From the NCBI GenBank assembly GCA_036897485.1, contig JAYMTF010001904.1, forward strand, positions 1-20,695: DNA of 20,695 bases, given 5' to 3'. The notes under the pieces are model-generated. The model ran no database searches. It was not told the DNA's origin and was given only the letters and a program-made list of their open reading frames with translations. Each line of letters starts with the position of its first letter. Position 1 is the first letter of the stretch. Positions 1 to 9,700 of the stretch are shown piece by piece. The translations under genes were made by a program, and so were the position numbers. The DNA is from Pelargonium nanum. Its lineage: Eukaryota; Streptophyta; Magnoliopsida; Geraniales; Geraniaceae.

Positions 1-144
1 TTCGTCTTTTCCTCCGCCCGCCGCCGAAACGACGATCCTCCCCCCATCACCTCTTCCCATTCTGTCCCTCTCAGTCACCTGCACCCCAGCAGCCTCCATA
101 CCCACATCAGCAACCGGCACATCACCCTTATTTTCGATAGTCAT
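1..144 (-). CDS. 5' end of an unidentified protein gene, cut by the left edge
   Basis: Reading the minus strand from an ATG at 144 down to base 1 gives 48 codons with no stop. The peptide starts MTIENKGDVPVADVG and is rich in Gly, Val and Ala, ending in a Gly-rich stretch (AAGGGKDE). The segment is clearly more GC-rich than the spacer to its right, as expected for the start of a plant coding exon. No upstream ATG occurs in the preceding 95 bases. Upstream on the same strand lie CTATATAG (181-188) and a telo-box-like AAACCCTA read on the plus strand (194-201). I do not recognise the protein, and 48 residues are too few to place it. It could instead be a chance open frame in a GC-rich leader. 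Confidence 0.4.
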   Translation of the reverse strand, partial: MTIENKGDVPVADVGMEAAGVQVTERDRMGRGDGGRIVVSAAGGGKDE

Positions 145-154
145 GCTGGTACGA

Positions 155-240
155 TAGTTGCTTCTGTACCGGTAGACTACCTATATAGCCGTCAAACCCT
201 AGCTCTCCTATAGAATTCTTGATTTTCACTCTCCCTTGAG
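155..240 (-). promoter_or_regulatory. candidate core promoter or leader of the left-edge gene
   Basis: On the minus strand this stretch holds CTATATAG (181-188), another TATA-like CTATAG (208-213), a telo-box motif TAGGGTTT (194-201) and a CT-rich patch near 230-240. If 181-188 is the TATA box, the leader would be only about 10 nt, so the second motif or an upstream start is equally possible. The transcription start cannot be fixed from sequence alone. Confidence 0.3.
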
Positions 241-1564
241 AGAAAAGCCACCACCCGTAATTGTGCAGGACTTGCATGTTATGCTTTTCATTATTATAAA
301 ATTGTATAAAATGATTTATTGGTTTGTTTAGTCAATTACAATTGACATTTTTTCAACACAAATTTGATTACCATTGAAAATTAATGAACAACATTTTAAA
401 ACCTTCCCAAATTTATTATGCACGTGTATAGAATAATTTGTTTGTTCAACTAATTACTTAAAAATTGAAATTCGTTTAACACAAACTTACTAACAAATTG
501 CCAATTAATAAACTATTTTTTTAAAGCACGACCATCTCAATTAAATCCCAAATTGGTTAATTAAACCCAAAAAAAGTTTTAACCATGCATGAATGATCAT
601 ATAGCTGTTTAATTACTATTACTTTACATATTTAATTTAATTCTACAATAACAAGAATTGAAAGCAAGCTTGAATTATAAAGGAAACTTATTGTGTCACC
701 ACCAAGCGAGTGAGTCATCCGGTACAGAGTAAATAGAAATAAGAAAGCTTATCTTGGAATGAAATGTGTAAATTCTTTATAAAAAAAACTAGAAAAAGAA
801 TGAGATAATGTAATTCTTATTAATCCTGAATTAAAGGATGACATAAACAGCAACATCACAAGACAGATACTGACAGGGATGGACAGTTGTGCTGTTGCTG
901 GTAGCGCTACTTTCAGATAGATTACATATTTGACAGGAAAACAATGAAAGACAAATTTAGTACTACTTGTGGAATCTTTCCAACCAAAAACAAAAGAAAG
1001 AGACATGCAAATGCAAATGCAATGCTTTTTTTGTCTTTCTATTCTATCCCAATAAAAGCTCCTATTTGTCTTTACTTCCAATGTAGACATAAATAATTAG
1101 ATTAATAATATAAGAGTAGTATATTCATAAAGATTTCATAGAAGCTTCTCTTCCATGTTCCATCCTTCTCAGCAGAGCCCAAGTACATGTGACAAAAGGA
1201 TATTTGTAAATAAAGTCAGTCTAGCTTTTACCATATTTGTTGTCAAGACTCAAGAGGCAATCACCTGCTAAATATCCATACCATCTTTCATAGAAAAGAT
1301 ACTTTTCCTTGAATTTCATTAAAATATACAGGAAACAATATATACTTTTCTTTCTCAAAAATGACAACATTGACCCTCAGGTCAGAATGAACTACCAGGT
1401 ATGTGAGGCCCTCCATTCCATCTTCTGCACCTTTTTTTCTTGTGTGTAGGTATATAATTTCAGGGAGAGGTGTCAGAGAGAGACATATATGGACCAGATT
1501 ATGAGTCACAAAGTACAGACCAATAGAAGTTTTCAGTTGCCAGGGGAATATAGAAAGTTGATAA
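241..1564. other. AT-rich spacer and probable 3' UTR of the 1565-8131 gene
   Basis: I see no credible coding region here; the short open frames lack coding character. The right-hand part, about 1150-1564, directly follows the stop codon of the minus-strand gene and must contain its 3' UTR. I found no canonical AATAAA on the minus strand that fixes the poly(A) site. The left-hand part, about 300-680, is very AT-rich and contains a diverged direct duplication. Confidence 0.5.
321..526. repeat. ancient diverged direct duplication
   Basis: Two AT-rich blocks, about 321-402 and 440-526, align in the same order. Both begin with GTTTGTT followed by CAATTAC or TAATTAC. Both then have AACACAAA, a Thr-Asn-like run around ATTG, AATTAAT, and a T-rich/A-rich end (TTTTAAAA or TTTTTAAAG). 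The copies differ at many positions, so either duplication is old or the match partly reflects AT bias. No terminal inverted repeats were seen. Confidence 0.35.
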
Positions 1565-4500
1565 TCACAGAGAAAAGCATTGTACCCCCTCAGGAAGGTT
1601 CTTAGGCATTGGAAGTGCAGTAACGTATTTTTGGGGCGAGGATTTTGGTGGATTCATTGATGTGGCAGAAGATGAGGTTCCTGATGTATCTGCTTGTCCC
1701 CGCATGTGGAACCTAGCAAAACGGTTGATGACAGAATATCTTTCCAAGTCCTGGCAGTCCACTCTTATGTCTAACATGGATGCACTCTCCAATCTGCAAA
1801 ATTGAACAGGTTATCCATTAAAACATCATATATGGCCATTTAAGGCGGTGTTCAGATAGTTTAATTCCACTTTCATCTTTTGAAAGATTTCTCCAAGTCT
1901 AGAGTCTGCGAAAATTCTAACTTGAGTGGTGAGTCGTCTGTTGGGGGATACAGTTGAAATCTCAGCGAAGAGAGGTAATCCCAAAAGAATTTCCATGGGA
2001 ATGAAGTATAAATCTTAAACCATGCCTCTACTAACATGTCTCAGACACATACGCATGTGAATGATAATTAATGGTATGAGAACTTTTCATACCTTGTGAA
2101 ATCATTTTCCAGCTTCTTTGCTCTGTCAATAAAGTCTCCTATCACTTCTATAAAATGCTTATCACTCACACTAGCTTCGAGCCTCTCAGATGTCCTGAAC
2201 AATTTTAGAGGAATTAATTTTAGGAATGACTTTCATTAAATAAATGTACATTCTCCAAATGTTGGAAGAAAAAGACAAAAAAAAAAAAAAAGTCATTCAC
2301 AGGTACATTAAAACATCACTTACAAGTCACTATTGCCTTGAGCTGCGGGCAAATCATTTTTTGAGCCACAGGCCAAACTGCATGCATCACCTAAAGCAAT
2401 TCTAGCAATTAAGTATGCCACACTATCAGTTCTGGAACTGACATCTCCCAATAGAATGGAAGCTGGTGCAGGTCTAAGTAACTGCTGTGTAAGCTGCGTT
2501 GTCAATATCAGCCTTCTCTTTGATCGATGATGCATGGGCTGCTCTTCTCCAATGAATTCAAAATCCTCTTCAACCTGTTGTTAGATATTAAAAATCAAAA
2601 TCATTTTTCAAACTCATAATAATTATCAAGATGCTAATTCTTATACTCTGAACCATTTATTATACAACTATGACCGCACCTTCTCAGTTAGGTGGTTTGT
2701 GGCATATGCCCAGTCTTGTTCTGCCGCTCTACATCGACAAATAAACTTCAACAATTAGTAATGCAATATAAACACAACTGACAAGCGACGGAAGTGAGTG
2801 AGATTAGCGAAAAATTTCCCTGGTATTCACAGCCCACATAAAATGAAAATAATGAATTTTTTATCACCACAAAGATAGTGAAACTGTAAATAGAATAAAC
2901 CCTAACACCTAAACATTTGTGTTATAACCACAAATACCTGATATCTTGAAGCCTCTGAGAACCTTGTGTCACTTCTTTGTGCCATGGTAGGCGTTCAGAC
3001 CTCCAAATTTTGCGCTTTTTAGCTCTTATATCAGACCTACATTGCTCCCCAGGACATGAGGGCAGCGAATAAGAGGCAGAAAAGTTTTCACCCGCTTCAG
3101 AGCTGGACGTTTTACTTGCCAAAATGCTTCCAACCTGCCTTGGAATAGAAGTGTATATTTGATCCACAGAAGTATTTGTAGGCAAATTCTGAGATGACTT
3201 CCCATGAGTGAACTGCTCCATGGCAGTCTTTGCAAGCCTTGCATCATACGCTGGCAGCATCTGTCCATTTCTGACAGTACCATATTGTTTAAACCACATT
3301 GGAGCCATTCGCAAATTAACCTGGGAATTTTCAGTATGACTATACGTTACATCATTAGAATGATTCTGAGAACCATTTTGATTAAATGTGTCGGTCCCCT
3401 CAGAAGGTTGAAGAGCAGGTTGTGACAAAGCTTTTCCACTCAATTCTTCTCTTGCATTTGTCAAGAAACTTAGCATTTTGGGATCCCCTGATGTGAAAGA
3501 ATTGAGCCGTGATGAATTCAGTCCAATATGTGGTTGGCTCGTGATTCTAGTATCATGCTCATACATTGACCGCTGTCCTGAAATATTACTTATCTGCTGA
3601 ACATTTGTGACACCATCAGCTTCATTATATTTCTTCACTGCCCTCTTACTCGGATCATTCTCTGCTGCACTCTTCATTGCCTGCATTTGGTGCAGTAGAG
3701 TGTAATTTTGATGTAAGGTGTGGGAGGCTTTCAAAGAACGACCAAAAGATTCAAGATTCCTTTCAGAGACAGCTGAGGCATGGTTGTCACCGTGCAATAC
3801 TCTATTAAGGTCCTGCGTATTAGAATGAGACGCGTTATGCTTCACAATAGATTCTTGACCTTCAGATAGGCCACCACTCTGTAATGTATCAAGTATTTCA
3901 GGTGATATTTCTTGCTTGGACCTATGTTTCCCTGGTTCCACCTCATCATATTCAGAACCTTGAGAATTCATAGAACCTGCACCTAAGTCTGATGACACTG
4001 TTCTACCTTTCTGGGAATTTTGATCAGTTAACCCTTGTGAAGCCAATGAAGAGCCTTCCATGCCTTTTCTTTGTGGATCTATGGAAGGGACAGCAGAAGA
4101 AAGTCGAGAAGTTGGTACATTTTTCCAAGCATTTTGAAGTCTTGCTGACATCCCACCCTTTTGTGACACGCCTGGCGTAAAAGAGGGCTGAGAGAACGAC
4201 CCGGTATCCAAAACTGGAAATGGATGACCAAAAAGGTTGGGGGAGTCATGTCGAGAAGTATCTTGAGAAGAAGCAAGCTTAAAAGTCGGGAATCTGCTAG
4301 CAGTGCCAGTCAGAGTTTCCTGAGATGATTCACCAGCTACAGATGTATTTGACATGTGTTGTGTTTGAATCTGGTTACTAACATATGGCAAACCAGATTT
4401 CATTGCTGCATCAGAGGTTCCCTGCATATTCAAGTTTGGGGAGACATCCGTTTGTCCAGAACTATTGGATCTTTCATCCCAATGTCCTCTTTGAGATATC

Positions 4501-7500
4501 TCATTTAAAGGCAGCGACCGAACAGATGATGAGGAATCCAACCAGCCTTGATTTTTTACTCCCATTTCAGGATTGACTTGTCTTGTGTTTACATTACTGA
4601 CCATCTGTGATGAATCCTGAGGAGAAAGGAAACGGCTTGTGTTGGGGATTCGTTGAGATGGAGGAGCTAATTTCAAACCAAATCCTTGAGAAGCAGTAGT
4701 CTGATTACACATCTGAGCATTGTATGAATTGTGAGAATCTGCCTTGGGAACCTCAAATAATGAGTTGTGGTCAGTAGTGCCAAAATGAGCCATGGGGCTA
4801 TTTTCCCTTGATCTGTCAACCTTGTGAAGAAGCTCAAGCATTTGTTGACTGCCAGTTTTCAGTTAGAAATCATTAAGTTATGTAAAAAGAAGCTCTAAAT
4901 GAAGTATAGCACAAACAAATTCAGATACACATAGTAACTAAACTAGAAATGAATTGTTAAAATAGTAACATCATGGAGTAATTACAGAATAATTCAGGCC
5001 CGTGAAGTATATAGATGTAGAGAACCAACTCAACTAAAACCTTAAGCTATAGTTGAAGGCCCGATTTAATTTTTATGCTAATACGCCCCTTCACGTGCAA
5101 GCTAATTGGCGCTATGCACGTGGGGGCTCAAACACCCATGCAGCACAGGTCTTCTTCTTGTCTTGTGCTAAAATTTAATTATTTAATTAGGGTGGCGGAA
5201 GCAGGACTCGAACTCGTGACATTTATGTCACCAAGGCTCTGATACCATGTAGAGAACCCGCCCAACTAAAAGCTTAGGCTTATAGTTGAAGGCCCGATTT
5301 AATTTTTATACTCTAACAATAGACGAAGGATAAACTAGGTGAAAACAATTAGGAAACTGTTGGAATGCATAACAAAATACTTTTGATTTCATATAACAAA
5401 ATACCTTGCCTGAGGCGCAACATTCTGGCCATTAGACCCAACTGTTCGACCAGCTGTAGTAGGTGTACTAGATCTATGAACACCTCCCAAAACTAACTCC
5501 TCTGATACTTTTGAGCTCCCATGAAAATTTGGCAAGGACCCCTGTAATAGATAAAATATAACTATCTTACAAAAGAAATATAAAAATAAAAAACTAAAAG
5601 AAGCATCCTCAATGAGTATTAGGGACTACATTCACCTGGTCCAAGTTTATGGCATTTTTATACATATCACCAGCAATATTGAACTGCCCAACATGCCCTT
5701 GCTTGGGACTATTCAATCCCTTTGAATTATAGCTGTCCTTAAAGTTCCCATATGCGTCACTTGCTCCCTCATAAGAGTTGCTAATAGCCTGGCTACTAGT
5801 ATTTGGATTTGTTACAGCACCAAAATGATTTACTTGTGAATCTTCTCTCTTCAAATTATCTGCGCGAGAATGTAGTTGCTCCATTTGTCCAGTCCAGGTA
5901 TAACCATCAGGATCCATCCCCTTATCCATGGCCCCACTAACATCACCTGTCCAACAATTTTCCATAATGTTCACATTAGTATGTATACTGATACAAACCA
6001 TTCTACTAGGCAAGAAGGGCTCAATTGTTTACCTTTTTGTTTATCAACCGGTTGACGAACATTATTGTGTGACGCCATCTTCCGCTGATGCATATCACTT
6101 TCTGAGTGCTCATAATTCTGGCCAGCCCATGTATTTTCCAAATGTGTTAGTGGTTGAATCTGCTGACTAATCTGATTGGATGACTTTTGTAGTGGAGTAC
6201 AATCTGACCACTCACCAGCACTTCTCGGAGACTTCTGAAAGGATCTGTGAGAATCATACTGGCGCAGACCCTCTCCCAGCTCATTTGAACTTTGGAAGCC
6301 TGACTGTTGAAAACCCGGAAAGCTAGAGCTCATACTGGAATCATTGAACATGCGAAACGGTTTTGAATTTGAGGAGGCACTTTGCAAGTTGTTATTAGTC
6401 CAACCTGTTTGTTGCTTCTCCTCGTCCACAAACTTTGACGGCTGATTATCAGTCGAGAGTTCTGTATTCTGAAAAGTCAAGCCACTCCACTCCTCCTGAA
6501 CCCCAGTATCACTACTAGAAGCTTCTCCCACAGCAGACTGCATGAGAGCACTCCAGCTTCCACTCTGAAGAGCACTTGAAAAATCTGACTGTTCCAATGC
6601 ACTCCCAAAGCCTCCAGCACCCATGTCCATACTTCTGCTAAAACTAGTATCCCAACTATTGTCATCCATATTGAACAAAATTTTCTGTTCCAACGGATCT
6701 AGGGGAACTAAACCCTGAGAAGGGGTAAGCTGTGTTGTTTTTTGCTGCATAGTTTCAAGGTTACCAGCCTGCTCTTGCCTACTGTTAAAGTCTGGAGATG
6801 ATGCATTCGTTTGTATAATATTTCCATGCTGAGGAGGAACTTGCCCAAAAACATTTTTCACTGGAAACCCCTGTTTGGAAATAAAATCTCCCTGTGGCAT
6901 GCAAACGTTGTCAGAAGAAAAGGTACCATGATCTCCTGCATAGGGATTACCAAATGTTGACTGAATAATAGGTTTCTGAATCTGATTACCACTAGCCTTG
7001 GTCAACAAATTGACAGAATCACGAGACATCCCTTGTATATGAGAATATTGATTCACATTACCTCCTGCACTACCAATAGGAGTACCATGTAAAGATACGT
7101 CAATCTGCTGGGGAACTAGACCCATAGAATGCATATTTTGATTTTGATCTTGTGTAAAAGCCTTTCTGTTAGGAACTCCTTGCCCAGCAGGAGATGAACC
7201 ACGCTGCATCAAGTTCATAAACACCTGTGATGCATCACGAACAGGTGTTCCATTGATCAAGAGTGGAAGCTGACCCCCAGCAGCCTGTTTAGCAATTGCA
7301 GAGAGCTGGTTTAACGAATTCTGCTGTCTCACCTCACCAAATTGTTGAAGCTGCTGCTGTCTTTGCATTTCTTGCAGCTGCTTAAACATTATGGTTTGCT
7401 GCAACAACTGCATATCATTAAACCCAGACTGCTGCATTGAGAGTGGTTGTAAGGTACTCAGTTGTTGGCCCTTCACCAGCTGCTGTTGCTGCTGCTGCCC

Positions 7501-8131
7501 ACTGAGGAAATTAAAATCAGAGGAAGCTTCAGCAATTTCAGATTTTTCTGAATTCGTCGTCAGTGTGGGACTATCGACAGACAGATTCCCCTGGTGCGAT
7601 TCTAGAATAGATAAACCACTTGATGTTAAACTACGGCAACCAATTTCTGCATTGTCATCTGGAATTGCTACCTGATTTTGCCATCTCTGAAAGTTTTGGT
7701 GTCCAAGCATATAGTCATTTCCATTCAACAATTCGCTTCTGGAGAAATTTCTAGAAAACTCAGGCCTTAGATTTGATTGAGTAAAAACTTGATCAAATGG
7801 AACTTGCAGAAGTTGATTGACATTTCCCTTCACAGAATCTGCACACCAAAAGGAGTTCATTTCTTGTTTTACTAAAGGAGCCATATCATAAGCAATATGA
7901 CAACCAGCATTTAGAGCACATCAACCAATGAAAAATACCTGATCGTGGTCCGCTGTCATAATTCAGACTTAAGCCAAGAGGTGCTCCATTCCGTCCCTGG
8001 TTATAGATCTGCTGGCTATAATTAGGGACTGGTCGATCACCACCAAAAGTTTGAGATGGATTCTGACCCAGAGAATAGTTGTTCAGCTCAAACAAATTGC
8101 GGAACCTGTCTTCAGCTTCGTTACCCGGCAT
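1565..8131 (-). CDS. dentin sialophosphoprotein-like plant protein of unknown function, complete nine-exon CDS
   Basis: The exons, in transcript order, are 8131-7939, 7871-6033, 5946-5636, 5541-5405, 4848-2938, 2728-2680, 2574-2324, 2194-2093 and 1793-1565. All introns are GT-AG, codon phases agree at every join, and the total is 5022 nt (1673 residues plus TGA). The chosen start gives MPGNEAEDRF, which matches my memory of the family N-terminus; an in-frame upstream GTG is not needed. The protein is mostly low-complexity and Ser/Gln/Asn-rich: six Gln at 190-195, then QRQQQLQQ-type runs. Recognisable conserved blocks are LDPLEQKILF and SGSWSALMQSAV in exon 2, SQQMLELLHKVD at the exon 4/5 join, and a basic NLS-like RAKKRK at about 1435 followed by LPWHKEV. 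The C-terminal 240 residues are ordered-looking: SKRRLILTTQLTQQLL, YLIARIALGDAC, DFIDRAKKLEN and CQDLERYSVINRFARFH, ending ALPMPKNLPEGVQCFSL. The Arabidopsis relatives I recall are At5g07940, At5g07970 and At5g07980, annotated only as dentin sialophosphoprotein-related. The function is unknown; a nuclear location is only suggested by the basic motif. An intron carries a TRIM element. Confidence 0.9.
5092..5122. repeat. G-box inverted repeat inside the TRIM
   Basis: CACGTGCA (5092-5099) and TGCACGTG (5115-5122) form an 8-bp perfect inverted repeat with a 15-nt spacer, next to the purine tract. Each arm contains the CACGTG G-box core bound by plant bZIP and bHLH factors. The same two arms are preserved in the decayed copy at 16599-16629. 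Confidence 0.75.
5235..5247 (-). promoter_or_regulatory. tRNA-iMet primer-binding site of the TRIM
   Basis: The minus strand reads TGGTATCAGAGCC, complementary to the 3' end of plant initiator Met tRNA. It directly abuts the terminal repeat, as required for reverse-transcription priming. Confidence 0.9.
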
Positions 8132-9155
8132 AGAAATATAGACCACAAAATTTTCCCGGCTAAGTAGCTTTTTGGAAAATTGTTCTATCCATAAAGGGAA
8201 TCATTATGAATAAACTGCCCATTCCTACAAAACTCTATGAAATATTCCAAGTTCTGTGGTTTTCTCCCTCAGAAACCTATCCTGCACAAGAATTCTTTAT
8301 TAAAGCAGTGCCAATATGACATATGAATACATCAACTGATTAACTTAAGGAATGAGAGGAGGAGAGGAAGAAGCAAAGGAAAATGTAAAAAGACTCGAAA
8401 ATGTTTAATGGATAGGGCCGAACAAATATAACATAAGACACTAAGAAATGACAAGATCGTATGTACTGCTCAAGTGGGTTTTGATCCTAACCCTGGGGAA
8501 ACAGAGTGTTTTATCCCAATCACTATCTATTCACATTAGCAAACTTGAAATTTCCACTGAAAAGCTTGATGTCAAAAGTTACTTATTATTTTACAATGCC
8601 TAAGCAGCATTGGAAACCATATGGGCATTCCAAAAGACTGTCTTATATCAAATCTTTCATACACCACCAGTAATGAGCTAATGTGCATTTTCAACCATCT
8701 ACTACAAAGAAAAATTCAAAGCAAACAGGCTAATAACATTCCCACCGGACAAATATCATAAATTTCATACAAATATACAATGAAATCAAATAACTAACCA
8801 TCCATAAGCTTGCCCAGACCAAGAAAAAACCTTCCCTTCAAAAACCCTAAAATATAACTTTTTTTCAACAAAAAACATGGAATACCAAAGCAAACAAACC
8901 CCAAAATCACAATTCAACAATCCAGACATCCAATTCCCCAAACCCACCATTTCAAGGCCAATCACACTGAAAACCATGATCCAGATAGACAAAATAAGTA
9001 GTTATTCATTTTCAGCAAACAGCACCAACAAAATCAGCTGAAAACTCGAAATTACTAAAAAGAGAGCCAAAGGAGCGAGCAAGCAGAGAAGGAGCTGAGT
9101 TCAGTGTGATCTAAGCAAGAGGAGTGTTTAGGGTTCTCGGGGAGTGTGAACTTAC
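8132..9155 (-). other. probable 5' UTR intron of the 1565-8131 gene
   Basis: No coding exon is evident between the ATG at 8131 and a strong donor, GTAAGT, at 9155-9150 on the minus strand. A good acceptor, CTACTTAG, ends at 8160, which would leave a 28-nt leader segment (8159-8132) before the ATG. This gives a leader intron of about 996 nt. The acceptor choice is tentative. Only short open frames without coding character occur inside. Confidence 0.55.
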
Positions 9156-9350
9156 GACGTCGTTTTCGAGCTCCCAGAAATGGCGATCAAAACGGTGAGC
9201 TCCAGTTTGCCCAATTGTAGTGCGCGCTCGTCCTCTCCAGCTCCAAAACGGCGTAGCTTCAATGGCTTTTAACAAAAAGCTTGGTGCTCTGTTCAGTGCA
9301 AGACGGAGAGGAAGAGAAAAAATTTCGATTTTCAGACCAGAGAGCCGAAG
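9156..9350 (-). other. probable noncoding first exon of the 1565-8131 gene
   Basis: The segment ends at the GTAAGT donor (exon base 9156). It contains no ATG on the minus strand and has a pyrimidine-rich patch, TTTTTTCTCTTCCTCTCC, at about 9306-9323, which is common near plant transcription starts. An A/T-only stretch upstream (about 9371-9397) could serve as the TATA region. The 5' limit is a guess. Confidence 0.45.
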
Positions 9351-9700
9351 ATAAAGGAATCACAGTGACAATTATTTTTTATTTTATTTTTATTTTTTAC
9401 CGAACTCAAACAAAATAAAAATCGGAAAATAATAATAATGCAGCTTCGGTTCCGAACCTAGCTCCGAAGCTGATATGACGGTGAGAGTTTTTGGATGCTC
9501 TTCGCGTGTTCGTTTGCCTTGCTTTCTCTGCCGTCCGATTTGATGACTTTCGAGTTATTTGCGGTGAGATGTGAGGCAGAGACACGCGTGACTGGGCGCG
9601 TTTGGTTTGCTGAGGAGAGGAAAAATGGAAAATGAAGTGAGCGTTGAAAAGTGGTTTGGGATATCCGAATACCACGCGCTAAGGGACGCGCGTGGCCGCC
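9351..9700 (-). promoter_or_regulatory. putative promoter with a cluster of CGCG motifs
   Basis: Upstream of the probable first exon, CGCG cores occur at 9503, 9585, 9597, 9675, 9687 and 9689. Several fit the (A/C)CGCG(C/G/T) consensus of CAMTA transcription factors. CCACGCG (9672-9678) and CGCGTGG (9689-9695) form a 7-bp inverted repeat. The surrounding DNA is AT-rich, so the cluster stands out. A short open frame on the plus strand (9607-9798) lies here but shows no family signal. Confidence 0.4.

Larger units (their letters stand above)
5016..5318 (-). mobile_element. TRIM-type miniature LTR retrotransposon, complete, with 5-bp target duplication
   Basis: The element is 303 bp and is flanked on both sides by ATAGA (5011-5015 and 5319-5323). 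Its terminal direct repeats are about 70 bp (5016-5085 and 5248-5318). Read on the minus strand, the upstream repeat begins TGTTAGAG and ends CTCTACA, and is followed directly by TGGTATCAGAGCC (5247-5235), the standard primer-binding site for initiator methionine tRNA. A purine tract, GTGAAGGGG, precedes the downstream repeat. There is no coding capacity, so the element would depend on enzymes from other LTR elements. It sits in the 4849-5404 intron in the same orientation as the host gene. The downstream repeat starts CG instead of TG, so some decay has occurred. Confidence 0.9.

Noticed and set aside
749-1090. 113-codon minus-strand open frame
   Set aside because: Its composition is AT-biased and hydrophobic, with no recognisable domain. 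It sits beyond the 3' end of the upstream gene with no promoter evidence.
2276-2291. Long A-run in the 2195-2323 intron as a retroposon tail
   Set aside because: No flanking duplication is visible. On the gene strand it is a T-run in a short intron, consistent with a polypyrimidine-rich intron.
9127-9136. Telomere-like GTTTAGGGTT near the leader intron donor
   Set aside because: A single short motif, common near plant 5' ends. It is not an array and not informative on its own.
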